A DNA stretch of 64,000 nt, taken from the NCBI RefSeq assembly GCF_022524345.1, contig NZ_JAKWJU010000002.1, positions 4,316,501 through 4,380,500 on the forward strand, read 5' to 3'. This DNA is from Streptomyces marispadix. GTDB lineage: Bacteria; Actinomycetota; Actinomycetes; Streptomycetales; Streptomycetaceae. The position numbers were made by a program, and so were the translations under genes. Numbering within the stretch: the first letter of the stretch is position 1; each line of letters opens with the position of its first letter. Shown in pieces: positions 50,207 to 59,397 of this stretch. The notes beneath the pieces were generated by a model. The model did no database searches. It saw only the letters and a program-made list of their open reading frames with translations, and was not told where the DNA came from.

Positions 50207-50833
50207 ATGCCCATGCAACCGGACATGATGACAGTGAACAGCACAGATCAGGCACCGTCCCGTACTCCGGCCCAGGCCCGCGCCGGACATGACGCCGAAG
50301 CCCGTCAAAGCGTCCTCGAAGGCTCCGGCGAAGGGGCCGAGCGCGCCGCCGGGCATGACCTGGAGGACCGCGTGCTCGACGCGATGCAGCACCAGGTCGC
50401 CGTATTCGCCCGGCGTGCGGAGCAGACGCGTCTGGGAGGGATAGGCCAGGCGCGCAATTCCATGGACCGGGCCGCGTACCTCCTGCTCAACAGGCTCGAT
50501 CAGGTCGGCCCGATGGGCGTCAAGGCGCTCGCCTCCGGCATGGGGATCGACTCCTCGACCGTCACCCGGCAGGTCGCGCCTCTCGTCGAGGCCGGGCTGG
50601 TCACCCGCACCACACACCCCGAGGACGGCCGTGCCGTCGTACTGAAGCTGTCGCCGCACGGCACCGCCCGACTCGGGCAGGTCCGCTCGTCACGACGTGA
50701 GCTGATGGCGGTTCTCACGGAGGACTGGAGCGAGGAGGACCGGGAGACCTTCTGCCGGCTGCTGACCCGCTTCAACGGCGCGATGCAGGGCATCCACCCC
50801 TCCACCGAGACCCCTCAGGCCCCTACCTCCTGA
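50207..50833 (+). CDS. MarR-family transcriptional regulator
   Basis: This 208-residue winged-helix regulator has a flexible N-terminus of about 55 residues (rich in Ala, Gln, Glu), then LEDRVLDAMQHQVAVFARRA. The recognition region is MGVKALASGMGIDSSTVTRQVAPL, and the wing is VTRTTHPEDGRAVVLKLSPHG. The start is uncertain among ATG 50207, 50213, 50225 and 50228; 50207 is listed. It is divergent from ilvA with about 170 nt between them, where it may bind. No ligand can be inferred. Confidence 0.88.
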   Translation: MPMQPDMMTVNSTDQAPSRTPAQARAGHDAEARQSVLEGSGEGAERAAGHDLEDRVLDAMQHQVAVFARRAEQTRLGGIGQARNSMDRAAYLLLNRLDQVGPMGVKALASGMGIDSSTVTRQVAPLVEAGLVTRTTHPEDGRAVVLKLSPHGTARLGQVRSSRRELMAVLTEDWSEEDRETFCRLLTRFNGAMQGIHPSTETPQAPTS

Positions 50834-50891
50834 CTTCCTCTTGATTTGATCACCGCGCCTGCCGTCCTATTGCCCTAGGGGAGGCGCAGAC

Positions 50892-51650
50892 GTGGGAGAG
50901 CGGCGTACGCGGGAAGAACGCCGCCGGGCCCGGGAGTTCGAGGCGTTCGTCGCGGGCGCGGCAGGCAGACTGCTGCATGCCGCCACGCTGCTCACCGGTG
51001 AGCCCTTCGGCGCCGCCCCCGCCGCGCAGGATCTGCTCGTGAGCGCGCTGTCCCGTACGTACGCCGACTGGGACCGGCTGCGCGGCGAGGACCCTTACGA
51101 GCACACCCGCCAGGATCTGGCCGCCCACTTCGGACACACCGCCCGCCGCTACCGGCGTCCGCGCGGCGGACTGCTGGGCCGACTGCCCCCGCAGGAGCGG
51201 CTGATGCTGGTGCTGCGCCTCTACGAAGGAGTGGCCGAGGAACAGGTCGCGGCATCGCTGGGACTGCCCGTTGAGCGGGTGCGCGCGCTGTGTACGAGGG
51301 GGATGACGGCCGTGCTCAGCCGGGGGAGCCGGGCCGGTGGGGGGACGGCGGGCACGGGCGGCGTGGGCGGAGGCGAGCCCGCCGACGGAGCCGGACCAGG
51401 ACTCGGAGCCGGACCAGACCTCGGACCCAGACCCGGAACCGGAGCCGGACCGGGAGCGGGGCCCAGCCCGGGACTCGGCCACGAAGCCGGGGCCCGTGGC
51501 GCGGGCGGGCGGCGTACCGGTGTCGCGTCCGTACTCGCCTCTCGCATCGCCACAGGTCTGCGGCACACGGGGGCGGCCGTCTCGCGGACCGTTCCGCATG
51601 CGCACCGCGAGGGCACGGGCCCGGGGCCCGGACAAGGGGGTCCCGCATGA
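50892..51650 (+). CDS. ECF/SigE-family sigma-like protein with a disordered tail
   Basis: This 252-residue protein resembles ECF sigma factors of the actinobacterial SigE family, though region 2 is weak (FVAGAAGRLLHAATLLTGEP, LLVSALSRTYADWDRL). Region 4 is better preserved (LPPQERLMLVLRLYEGVAEE, VAASLGLPVERVRALCTRGM). After residue about 150, Gly/Pro/Ala repeats (GPGLGAGPDLGPRPGTGAGP) encoded by degenerate GC-rich direct repeats fill some 60 residues. GTG 50892 follows GGGGAGG. The next gene overlaps by four bases (ATGA) and encodes a single-pass membrane protein, the usual place of an anti-sigma factor. Promoter selectivity is doubtful. Confidence 0.8.
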   Translation: MGERRTREERRRAREFEAFVAGAAGRLLHAATLLTGEPFGAAPAAQDLLVSALSRTYADWDRLRGEDPYEHTRQDLAAHFGHTARRYRRPRGGLLGRLPPQERLMLVLRLYEGVAEEQVAASLGLPVERVRALCTRGMTAVLSRGSRAGGGTAGTGGVGGGEPADGAGPGLGAGPDLGPRPGTGAGPGAGPSPGLGHEAGARGAGGRRTGVASVLASRIATGLRHTGAAVSRTVPHAHREGTGPGPGQGGPA

Positions 51651-51895
51651 GGCTGCCCGACCGCAAGGAGACGGAGGTGCGAGCGCTGCTGGAGTCCGTG
51701 CCGCCCGCGCCCGTACCGCCCGACCTCGCCGAGCGTGCCCGTTCGCGCGGCCTGCGCCTGGCCCACCGCCGGAGGACCGCGGCGCTGCTGCTGTGGGCGT
51801 TCTTCGCCGTGGCCGTCGCGTTCGCCGTATGGGCCGCGGTGACGGAGCCGTGGGTGGGTGAGCCCGCACATACGACGCCGCCGCTCGGCTGGTAG
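51647..51895 (+). CDS. Small membrane protein coupled to the sigma-like gene
   Basis: This 82-residue protein begins MRLPDRKETEVRALLESVPP, with PAPVPPDLAERARSRGLRLA and one transmembrane helix (TAALLLWAFFAVAVAFAVWA), ending outside as EPWVGEPAHTTPPLGW. Translation is coupled to the preceding gene (ATGA overlap). The short N-terminal helical region before the membrane could bind the sigma-like protein as a minimal anti-sigma factor; this is inference, as no zinc or ASD motif is visible. Confidence 0.78.
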   Translation: MRLPDRKETEVRALLESVPPAPVPPDLAERARSRGLRLAHRRRTAALLLWAFFAVAVAFAVWAAVTEPWVGEPAHTTPPLGW

Positions 51896-52056
51896 CCGCA
51901 TCGGCGCAGGGGAGGGGGCGGGGCGCGGGCCGCGGGTGCACGCCCGCCTTCGCGTGGCCCCGCCAGTCGCCCCCGCCCGTTGCCCTTGCACCCGCGCCGG
52001 TTCGGCGTCCGCGGAGCAACTCCCGCGCCCCCGGCGCCGGTTCGGCGTCCGCCGCG

Positions 52057-53223
52057 TCAGCCCAGGGCCTGCCGCAGATCCGCCAGCAGGTCCTCGACCG
52101 ACTCGATCCCGACCGACAGCCGCACCAGGTCGGCCGGTACCTCCAGCGCGGAGCCGGCCGCCGAGGCGTGCGTCATGCGTGCCGGGTGCTCGATCAGCGA
52201 CTCGACACCGCCCAGCGACTCCCCGAGCGTGAACAGGCGCGTGCTGTCGCATACCCGTACCGCCGCCTCCTCGCCGCCGGCCACCCGGAAGGAGACCATC
52301 CCGCCGAAGGCGCGCATCTGCTTCGCCGCCGTCTCATGGCCTGGGTGCGAGGGCAGCCCGGGGTAGTAGACCTGTGTGACCTGCGGGTGTGCCTGAAGCA
52401 TCTCGGCCACCCGCGAGGCGTTCGCGCTGTGCCGCTCCATCCGTACGGCCAGTGTCTTCGTGCCCCGCATGACCAGCCAGGAGTCGAACGGGCCCGCCAC
52501 GGCGCCCATGGCGTTCTGGTGGAAGGCGATCTCCGCGGCCAGTTCCGACTCGTCGAGTACGAGGGCGCCGCCGACCACGTCGGAGTGGCCGCCCATGTAC
52601 TTCGTCGTCGAGTGCACGACGACGTCCGCGCCCAGCGCCAGGGGCTGCTGGAGGTACGGGCTCGCGAAGGTGTTGTCCACGACGAGCCGCGCGCCCGCCC
52701 CGTGCGCCAGTTCCGCGAGGGCGGTGATGTCGCTGATGCCGAGCAGCGGGTTGGAGGGCGTCTCCACCCAGACCGCCTTCGTACGTTCGCGCATCGCGTC
52801 CCGTACCGCCGCCGGGTCGGAGGTGTCGGCCACCGACCATTCGACGCCCCAGCGTTCCGCGACCCTCGCGAAGAGGCGGAACGTACCGCCGTAGGCGTCG
52901 CCCGGGATCACCACGTGGTCGCCGGGCACGAGCAGGGTCCGCAGCAGGCAGTCCTCGGCGGCCATGCCCGAGGCGAACGCGAACGCGTTGCGGCCGCCCT
53001 CCAGGGCGGCGAGGTTCTGCTCGAGTGCGGTGCGGGTCGGGTTCGCGGACCGGCTGTACTCGTAGCCTCCGCGCAGGCCCCCGACGCCGTCCTGCTTGTA
53101 CGTGGACACCTGGTAGATGGGCGGTACGACCGCGCCCGTCGCAGGGTCGGCGGTCTGACCCGCGTGGATCGCGAGGGTCTCGAAGCTCTGGGGCGTGTGC
53201 CCGCTGTCGCGCTGGTCGCTCAT
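52057..53223 (-). CDS. metB: Cystathionine gamma-synthase
   Basis: This 388-residue PLP enzyme of the Cys/Met metabolism family condenses O-succinyl- or O-acetylhomoserine with cysteine to cystathionine. The PLP lysine is in DVVVHSTTKYMGGHSDVVGG. Further motifs: YQVSTYKQDGVGG, YEYSRSANPTRTALEQN, PGDAYGGTFRLF, ETPSNPLLGISDI and SLGGVESLIEHPARMTHASA. Cystathionine gamma-lyase is nearly identical in motifs and cannot be fully excluded. The ATG at 53223 is 6 nt after TACCCT on the minus strand, so the mRNA is probably leaderless; no ribosome binding site is present. Confidence 0.93.
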   Translation of the reverse strand: MSDQRDSGHTPQSFETLAIHAGQTADPATGAVVPPIYQVSTYKQDGVGGLRGGYEYSRSANPTRTALEQNLAALEGGRNAFAFASGMAAEDCLLRTLLVPGDHVVIPGDAYGGTFRLFARVAERWGVEWSVADTSDPAAVRDAMRERTKAVWVETPSNPLLGISDITALAELAHGAGARLVVDNTFASPYLQQPLALGADVVVHSTTKYMGGHSDVVGGALVLDESELAAEIAFHQNAMGAVAGPFDSWLVMRGTKTLAVRMERHSANASRVAEMLQAHPQVTQVYYPGLPSHPGHETAAKQMRAFGGMVSFRVAGGEEAAVRVCDSTRLFTLGESLGGVESLIEHPARMTHASAAGSALEVPADLVRLSVGIESVEDLLADLRQALG

Positions 53224-53229
53224 GGGGCG

Positions 53230-53235
53230 AGGGTA
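53230..53235 (-). promoter_or_regulatory. -10 element of metB (leaderless)
   Basis: TACCCT on the minus strand ends 6 nt before ATG 53223. Confidence 0.5.
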
Positions 53236-53363
53236 ATGCGCCGTACGGTGTAGTCAGAGCGGCTCAGGCGAACCGCTCCGGCGGATTACACCCGTCACGC
53301 ACGCAACACGTTTCTCACCAGGCCCGCGCACCGAGTCCACCCTCCGAGTCGAACACAGTCCAC

Positions 53364-53411
53364 GCCCCGAGTTCCGCCCCGAGTTCCGCCCCAAGTCCCG
53401 CCTCAGGTCCC
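53364..53411. repeat. Degenerate 12-bp tandem repeats
   Basis: Four 12-bp units: GCCCCGAGTTCC twice, then GCCCCAAGTCCC and GCCTCAGGTCCC. Further CAAGTCCC copies occur to about 53470. This fills most of the 340-nt gap between metB and the next gene; no open frame is convincing there. Confidence 0.75.
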
Positions 53412-53565
53412 GCGCTTCAAGGCCCAAGCCGAAAGGGCCCCTTCAAGTCCCGCGTCCTTCAAGTCCCAGGTTTTCGAGTCACAGTTCTCAAGGTCCCACG
53501 TCCGCCCACAGGGCTCCCGGGGAGCCCGCACCGTCCGAACGCGTACATACGGGGAGACAGCAGCA

Positions 53566-54738
53566 ATGGAAGCCCTGCTCGTGCTGATCGCACTGACGGC
53601 CATCTTCGGCGTCCTGATCGCGCCCGCGCTGCGCCGCCGCAGACAGCGGCTCCAGTCGGTGCACGGAGTCTCCCGCGCGGTCGACCCCGGCGCGGGATAC
53701 GGCTTCGTACCCACCGAGCAGCTCGACGTCCGGCTGCCGGGCCCCGACCACGAGTTCGTCGAGGCGCTGGAGGAGACGCAGCAGACCCAGGACTGGCAGC
53801 CGGTGGCACGGCTGCTGGCGCTGACCGGGGACGAGTGGGAGCTGCGCTGGCAGCGGGTGCAGTCGATGGCGGGCGCGGCGGCGATGGAACTCGCCCGGTC
53901 ACGCGCCCTCGGCGCCCCCGACTCACCGGCGGACGCAAAGGGCGGCCCCGGCGGCGGTGTCTCCTTCAGCAAGGAGCCGGGCGCGCGTGACGCCCGCTGG
54001 CTGCGCGAGTGGCGCGTCCAGCAGCCCGGCGACCCGGGCGGCGCCCAGGTGTACGCGCAGTTCCTGGTCTGGCAGGCCCTCGCCGACCCCTCCTCCGCGG
54101 ACCACCGCATCATCCTCGAGGAGGCCCGTACGGTCTGCGAGGAGGCGGCCCGGCTGGCACCCGAGGACCCCACGCCGCACATCACGGAACTCTTCGTCGC
54201 CCGGCGGCTGTCCTACCGGCGGGCCGACTTCGAGGAGCTGTGGGCGACGCTGCGCCGCAAGGCCCCGAACCACATGGGCGCTCATCTGGCGGCCCTCCCT
54301 TACTGGTCGGAGAAGGGCTGCGGCTCGCGTGCCGAGGCCGACGTCTTCGCCCAGACCGCCGCCGCCAACGCACCCGAGGGCACGCTGCTGCCCGCGCTGC
54401 CGCTCTTCGCCGCGTACGAGCATCTGCCCGAGGTGAACGTGGTGCGCGGCCTCTACCAGAGCGCGGAGATCGAAAAAGCCGTCGAGGCCGCCGAGTTCGC
54501 GGTCGACCAGGTCGACGCCGACCACCCCGTGCGCCCCCACGTGCTGCATCTGCTGGTCTGCTTCCTCGTACGGGCCGAGCGGTACGGGGAGGCCATGGAG
54601 GCGCTGCGCGTCGTCGACGGCTACGTCGGCGCGATGCCGTGGGCGGACTCGGGCGACCCGGCGAGCCACTACGCGGCCTACCGCGCGCTGGCGGTCTCGG
54701 GCTGGGAGGCGACGGGGGGCGCACGCGCCCAGCTCTGA
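53566..54738 (+). CDS. Membrane-anchored helical-repeat protein of unknown function
   Basis: This 390-residue protein has an N-terminal helix (MEALLVLIALTAIFGVLIAP) followed by RRRRQR, which anchors it with the rest in the cytosol. The remainder is mostly helical: PVARLLALTGDEWELRWQRV, QVYAQFLVWQALADP, LEEARTVCEEAARLAPEDP and VRGLYQSAEIEKAVEAAEF. The Ala/Leu pattern and spacing suggest TPR-like repeats, so it probably binds partner proteins. ATG 53566 has GGGGAGA about 8 nt upstream. A position next to metB is conserved in Streptomyces (memory). No enzymatic motif. Confidence 0.8.
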   Translation: MEALLVLIALTAIFGVLIAPALRRRRQRLQSVHGVSRAVDPGAGYGFVPTEQLDVRLPGPDHEFVEALEETQQTQDWQPVARLLALTGDEWELRWQRVQSMAGAAAMELARSRALGAPDSPADAKGGPGGGVSFSKEPGARDARWLREWRVQQPGDPGGAQVYAQFLVWQALADPSSADHRIILEEARTVCEEAARLAPEDPTPHITELFVARRLSYRRADFEELWATLRRKAPNHMGAHLAALPYWSEKGCGSRAEADVFAQTAAANAPEGTLLPALPLFAAYEHLPEVNVVRGLYQSAEIEKAVEAAEFAVDQVDADHPVRPHVLHLLVCFLVRAERYGEAMEALRVVDGYVGAMPWADSGDPASHYAAYRALAVSGWEATGGARAQL

Positions 54739-54891
54739 GCCCTGACCTCCCCGGGGCGGCCACGCCAGAGCGGCCCCGGGGCGGCGCTGCGGCGGTCCCA
54801 CGCGGCGGCCCCCGGCGGCCTGTACCGGCCGTGGTCCCGCGGCCCGGCACGCGGTACGCGCCGGGGGTGTCCCGTCATGCACGATGGAGAT

Positions 54892-56928
54892 ATGGCGAAC
54901 CGACTCGCGGACGAGACGAGCCCCTACCTCCTCCAGCACGCCGAGAACCCGGTGGACTGGTGGCCGTGGTCGGAGGCCGCCTTCGAGGAAGCCCGCAGGC
55001 GCGGGGTGCCGGTGCTCCTCAGCGTCGGATACGCGAGCTGCCACTGGTGCCATGTCATGGCGCACGAGAGCTTCGAGGACGAGGCCACTGCGGCATACCT
55101 CAACGACCACTTCGTCTCCGTGAAGGTCGACCGCGAGGAGCGCCCCGACGTCGACTCCGTCTACATGGAGGCCGTGCAGGCGGCCACGGGCCAGGGCGGC
55201 TGGCCCATGACGGTCTTCCTCACGCCCGCCGCCGAGCCCTTCTACTTCGGCACCTACTTCCCGCCCGCGCCGCGCCACGGCATGCCCTCCTTCCGGCAGG
55301 TGCTGGAGGGCGTCGCCACCGCCTGGTCGGACAGGCGCGAGGAGGTCGCCGACGTGGCCGGACGGATCGTAAGGGACCTGGCCGGTCGCGGAATCCGCTA
55401 CGAGCAGCCGCAGCCGCCCGGTCCCGAGGAACTGGCGAACGCCCTGCTGGAGCTGACGCGCGAATTCGACGCCGAGCGCGGCGGGTTCGGCGGTGCGCCC
55501 AAGTTCCCGCCGTCCATGGCGCTGGAGTTCCTGCTGCGCCACCACGCACGCACCGGTTCCGACGGCGCGCTGGAGATGGCGCAGGCCACCTGCGAGGCGA
55601 TGGCGCGCGGCGGCGTCTACGACCAGCTCGGCGGCGGCTTCGCCCGCTACTCCGTGGACGCCGGCTGGGTCGTGCCGCACTTCGAGAAGATGCTCTACGA
55701 CAACGCCCTGCTGTGCCGCGTCTACGCACACGCCTGGCGGAGCACCGGCTCCGGACTGGCCCGCCGGGTCGCCCTGGAGACCGCGGAGTTCATGGTGCGC
55801 GAACTGGGCACTCCCCAGGGCGGGTTCGCCTCCGCGCTCGACGCCGACAGCGACGACGGCGACGGCCGCCACCGTGAGGGCGCGTACTACGTATGGACAC
55901 CGGCCCAGTTGACCGACGTGCTCGGTGAGGAGGACGGACAGTGGGCCGCCGGGTACTACGGCGTCACCGACGAGGGCACCTTCGAGGAGGGCGCCTCCGT
56001 GCTCCAACTCCGCGACGGCGCCGGGCTGTCGGACGCCTCCCGTGTGGCGTCCGTACGGGAGCGGCTGCTGCGCGCCCGCGAGCACAGGCCGCGCCCGGAG
56101 CGTGACGACAAGGTCGTGGCGGCCTGGAACGGGCTCGCCGTCGCCGCGCTCGCCGAGACCGGCGCCTACTTCGACCGCCCCGACCTGGTCGAGGCCGCCT
56201 CCGCCGCCGCCCGGCTGCTGACGCGGGTGCATCTGCGCGACGACGGCCGCCTCGTGCGCACCTCGCGCGACGGGACGGCCGGTCCGAGCACCGGAGTGCT
56301 GGAGGACTACGCGGACGTGGCCGAGGGGTTCCTGAGCCTCTACTCCGTTACGGGGGACGCCGGTTGGCTGGAGCGGGCAGGCGGGCTGCTGGAGATCGTG
56401 CTCATCCACTTCACCGACCCCGACGGCACCCTGTACGACACCGCCGACGACGCCGAGGCCCTCATCCGCCGCCCCCAGGACCCCACGGACAGCTCCACAC
56501 CCTCGGGCTGGACGGCCGCCGCGCACGCCCTGCTCTCCTACGCCGCCTACACCGGCAGTTCGCGCCATCGCGAGGCCGCCGAGCGGGCGCTCGGGATCGT
56601 CAGGGCGCTGGCGCCGCGCGCCCCGCGCTTCATCGGCTGGGGCCTGGCGGCGGCCGAGGCGGCCCTGGACGGCCCGAAGGAGGTCGCCGTGGTCGGGCCG
56701 CAAGCCGATCCCGGTACGGAGACGCTGCACCGTACGGCGCTGCTGGCGACCGCGCCCGGAGCGGTGGTCGCGCTGGGCGAACCGGGCTCCGAGGCGGCGC
56801 TGGACGTGCCGCTGCTGCGTGACCGCACGCTGCTGAACGGCAGCCCCGCGGCCTACGTATGCCGCAACTTCACCTGCGACGCCCCGACCGGCGATCCCGA
56901 GGTGCTGGAGCGGTCACTGCGAAGTTGA
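54892..56928 (+). CDS. YyaL/SPATA20-type protein (thioredoxin-like plus alpha/alpha-barrel)
   Basis: This 678-residue cytosolic protein has an N-terminal thioredoxin-like DUF255 domain (about 1-170) with [18 protein letters not shown], the CxxC motif [18 protein letters not shown] and [14 protein letters not shown] six-hairpin glycosidase-like barrel follows (about 190-650) with [34 protein letters not shown] and [18 protein letters not shown]. Human SPATA20 is a homologue; a redox or epimerase-type role has been suggested but is unproven. ATG 54892 was preferred to 54877: homology starts with [13 protein letters not shown], and CACGAT lies 6 nt before it. Confidence 0.9.
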   Translation: MANRLADETSPYLLQHAENPVDWWPWSEAAFEEARRRGVPVLLSVGYASCHWCHVMAHESFEDEATAAYLNDHFVSVKVDREERPDVDSVYMEAVQAATGQGGWPMTVFLTPAAEPFYFGTYFPPAPRHGMPSFRQVLEGVATAWSDRREEVADVAGRIVRDLAGRGIRYEQPQPPGPEELANALLELTREFDAERGGFGGAPKFPPSMALEFLLRHHARTGSDGALEMAQATCEAMARGGVYDQLGGGFARYSVDAGWVVPHFEKMLYDNALLCRVYAHAWRSTGSGLARRVALETAEFMVRELGTPQGGFASALDADSDDGDGRHREGAYYVWTPAQLTDVLGEEDGQWAAGYYGVTDEGTFEEGASVLQLRDGAGLSDASRVASVRERLLRAREHRPRPERDDKVVAAWNGLAVAALAETGAYFDRPDLVEAASAAARLLTRVHLRDDGRLVRTSRDGTAGPSTGVLEDYADVAEGFLSLYSVTGDAGWLERAGGLLEIVLIHFTDPDGTLYDTADDAEALIRRPQDPTDSSTPSGWTAAAHALLSYAAYTGSSRHREAAERALGIVRALAPRAPRFIGWGLAAAEAALDGPKEVAVVGPQADPGTETLHRTALLATAPGAVVALGEPGSEAALDVPLLRDRTLLNGSPAAYVCRNFTCDAPTGDPEVLERSLRS

Positions 56929-57576
56929 GCCGCCCACCGCGGAGTCGAGCCCGCCCTCGACGAGGCGCATGGCCCGGTCGACGGTGGCGATGACGTCCGG
57001 CTCGTCGTCGCTCTCGCTCCAGCAGAACATGGCCTCGGCGAGGGCGCCGAGCAACGCCCCCGTCAGCACGCGCAGTTCGAAGGAGTCCGCGGCCAGCCCC
57101 GTGCGGTCGGCGAGCGCGCCCGCGAGCAACCGGCCCGTGACCGACATGTGCTCCGTCATACGGGCACGCAGCGCGGGCACCTCCTGCACGAGCCGCATCC
57201 GCTGGTGTGCCTCGGCCGGTTCGCGCCCCGGCTCCTGCGCCATGGCCTGAGCGAGTACGTCCAGCATGGCGCGGCGCAGCGCGGTCACCGGCGGCTCGTC
57301 GGCGGGGCGGGCCAGCAGGGCGTCGTGCAGCAGCGGGTCGTACTCGTCGGAGAGGACGATGTCTTCCTTCGTAGGGAAGTAGCGGAAGACCGTGCTGGGG
57401 GAGACCTCCGCCTCCTCCGCGATCCGCTCGACCGAAGTGGCGCTGTAGCCCTGCTCGTCGAAGAGGCGGTAGGCGGCCTTCCGGATCGCCTGCCTGGTCT
57501 TGATCTTCTTCCGTTCCCGGAGGCCCGGACGGGAGGCGGGCACGGCGGAGGACTCGGTACGCGCGGCGGGGGCCAT
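56914..57576 (-). CDS. TetR-family transcriptional regulator
   Basis: This 220-residue regulator has the TetR helix-turn-helix ([40 protein letters not shown]) followed by an MftR-type ligand domain ([40 protein letters not shown]). It probably represses the MFS gene directly upstream on the same strand. Several Met codons compete; ATG 57576 has GACAAT 7 nt before it, suggesting a leaderless start, whereas ATG 57603 lies 10 nt from the MFS stop and would give an operon. Its 3' end overlaps the end of the convergent YyaL gene by 15 nt. Confidence 0.88.
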   Translation of the reverse strand: MAPAARTESSAVPASRPGLRERKKIKTRQAIRKAAYRLFDEQGYSATSVERIAEEAEVSPSTVFRYFPTKEDIVLSDEYDPLLHDALLARPADEPPVTALRRAMLDVLAQAMAQEPGREPAEAHQRMRLVQEVPALRARMTEHMSVTGRLLAGALADRTGLAADSFELRVLTGALLGALAEAMFCWSESDDEPDVIATVDRAMRLVEGGLDSAVGGSTSQ

Positions 57577-57613
57577 GGGCCTCATTGTCGGCCATCGCGT
57601 CATGCGGGGCCAG

Positions 57614-59263
57614 CTATGCGCCGGGGAGGGAGAGGTGGTCCGGGCCTGCTTCGGGCCCTGTTCCCGGCTCCGTTCCGGGCTCCGGCTCCGATCCCGGACC
57701 CGGTTCCGATCCCGGACCCGGTTCCGATCCCGGCTTCGGGCCTGCCTCGGGCTCCGGCAGCGGTGCCTTCGGTTCAGTTCCCCGTCCCCGTTCCGGCAGC
57801 AGCGCCGTCACCAACGCCGTGGCGAGCGCCGCCAGTCCGCACACCCACAGCACCCGCGTCATCCCGTCCACGAAGGCGGCGTCCGCCGAGGCCGCGAGCG
57901 CCTCGGAGCCCAGCCGTGCGGCCACCGCGTGTGCGGCGATCACCGAGTCCCCGGCGGCGTCGGCCGCGGCCGGTGGCAGTCCGTCCGTGGCGAGCCTCGC
58001 CGTGTACGTGCCGGACAGCAGGCTGCCCAGCACCGCGATGCCCACGGCCGCGCCCGTCTGACGCACGGTCATCAGCAGCCCCGAGCCGCTTCCGGCGCGT
58101 GCCGGCGGCAGCGCCGCCAGCGCGCCGTCCATCGCGGGCACCATGGCGAAGCCGACGCCGAATCCCGTGACGGTAAGCCAAGTCGCGGCCAGCGCGTATC
58201 CGTCGTCTACGTCGGTACGGGCGCCGAGGAACGCCGCGAACGCCAGCACCACCAGCCCGGCGCTGATCACCGGGCGCGTACCCAGCCGGGCGGACGCCGC
58301 CCCCGCCGCGCGTGCCGCCACGAGCAGTCCCGCCATGAGCGGAAGCAGCCGCAGCCCCGTGCCGAACGCGTCGACGCCGAGCACCGCCTGGAAGTACTGC
58401 GGCAGTACGAACAGCAGCCCCGCCAGTACGAGCGTGATCACCGTGGCGACGAGCGCGTTCCGTCCGAACGCGGGCCGCGCCAGCAGCGCCAGGTCCAGCA
58501 TCGGCCTCTCCACGCGCCGCTCCCGCAGCACGAGCGCCGCGAGCAGCACCGCCGATCCGGCTCCCGTACCGGCGACGTATGGATCGCTCCACCCTCGTGC
58601 CGGGCCCTCGATGATCGCGAAGACGAGCGCACCGAGGCCCGCGATGCTCAACACGGCGCCGAGCACGTCCACTCGGGGCGCCGACTCATCACGCGACTCC
58701 GGCAGCAGCGTTACGCAGACGGCTATGCCGAGCGCCGCGAGCGGCACGTTGACGAGGAAGACCGATCCCCACCAGAAGTGGTCGAGCAGCCATCCGCCGA
58801 CGATCGGCCCGAGCGGCATGCCGCCCGCCACCGACGCGGTGATGATGCCGACGGCCTTGGTGCGTTCGGCCTCCTCCGTGAAGAGCGAGGGGAGCACCGA
58901 CAGCGCGAGCGGCGTGACGAGTGCGGCGCCCAGGCCCATGAACGTACGGGCCACGACGACCCATGCCGCGCTGTCCGCGAGCCCGCCGAGGAGCGAGGCC
59001 ACGAGGAAGACCGCCAGCCCGGCGACGAGCAGCCGCCGCCGTCCGAAGCGGTCGCCGAGCAGTCCCGCGGGCAGCATCGCGGCGGCGAAGACGACGATGT
59101 ACGCGTCCACGATCCACTGCAACTCCCCGGTGCCGGCGTGGAGTTCGCGCCCGAGTGCGGGGAGGGCGACGTTGAGGATCGTCAGGTCGAATCCGAGCAC
59201 GAGCATGCTCGCGCCGAGGGCGGCGAGCGCCCACCAGCGGCGTGGGTCGGGTGTTGTGTTCAC
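57614..59263 (-). CDS. MFS multidrug exporter, DHA2/EmrB-QacA type
   Basis: This 549-residue transporter has 14 predicted helices. Motifs: LGFDLTILNVALPALGREL (helix 1), LLGDRFGRRRLLVAGL (motif A), and the antiporter motif C region SVAGGMPLGPIVGGWLLD. WWGSVFLVNVPLAAL is typical of the group. GTG 59263 has CGGAG 6 nt upstream. The last about 45 residues are repeats of PGSEPGPG. The DNA behind them holds 18-bp units, with two perfect copies at 57688-57723. A TetR gene follows immediately and likely controls it. Substrate unknown; it should export drugs or metabolites by proton antiport. Confidence 0.92.
   Translation of the reverse strand: MNTTPDPRRWWALAALGASMLVLGFDLTILNVALPALGRELHAGTGELQWIVDAYIVVFAAAMLPAGLLGDRFGRRRLLVAGLAVFLVASLLGGLADSAAWVVVARTFMGLGAALVTPLALSVLPSLFTEEAERTKAVGIITASVAGGMPLGPIVGGWLLDHFWWGSVFLVNVPLAALGIAVCVTLLPESRDESAPRVDVLGAVLSIAGLGALVFAIIEGPARGWSDPYVAGTGAGSAVLLAALVLRERRVERPMLDLALLARPAFGRNALVATVITLVLAGLLFVLPQYFQAVLGVDAFGTGLRLLPLMAGLLVAARAAGAASARLGTRPVISAGLVVLAFAAFLGARTDVDDGYALAATWLTVTGFGVGFAMVPAMDGALAALPPARAGSGSGLLMTVRQTGAAVGIAVLGSLLSGTYTARLATDGLPPAAADAAGDSVIAAHAVAARLGSEALAASADAAFVDGMTRVLWVCGLAALATALVTALLPERGRGTEPKAPLPEPEAGPKPGSEPGPGSEPGPGSEPEPGTEPGTGPEAGPDHLSLPGA
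57688..57723. repeat. 18-bp tandem repeat in the MFS gene tail
   Basis: Two identical 18-bp copies (starting CCGATCCCGGACCC) encode GSEPGP units, with degenerate copies on either side. Confidence 0.7.
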
Positions 59264-59358
59264 GGCGAACTCCGAGGGTCGATGTCTTTTGACAGTGACT
59301 CCCAAAAGAGCCGTGGTGTCAAGATGTGGTTCGTCCCGGGAGCGGAGGTGGTCAATAA

Positions 59359-59372
59359 CACGTGGCCACGTG
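59359..59372. promoter_or_regulatory. Palindrome in the MFS/aminotransferase divergent region
   Basis: CACGTGGCCACGTG is a perfect 14-bp palindrome located over the -35 zone of the aminotransferase promoter and about 100 nt from the MFS start. A transcription factor dimer could control either gene. Confidence 0.5.
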
Positions 59373-59385
59373 ACAGACCCGCCCG

Positions 59386-59391
59386 TAAGGT
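59386..59391 (+). promoter_or_regulatory. -10 element of the aminotransferase gene (leaderless)
   Basis: TAAGGT ends 6 nt before ATG 59398; no Shine-Dalgarno sequence. Confidence 0.5.
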
Positions 59392-59397
59392 GGCGGA

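Noticed and set aside
53923..56730. 935-residue minus-strand open frame
   Set aside because: It is antisense to two well-recognised plus-strand genes, with composition typical of high-GC shadow frames.
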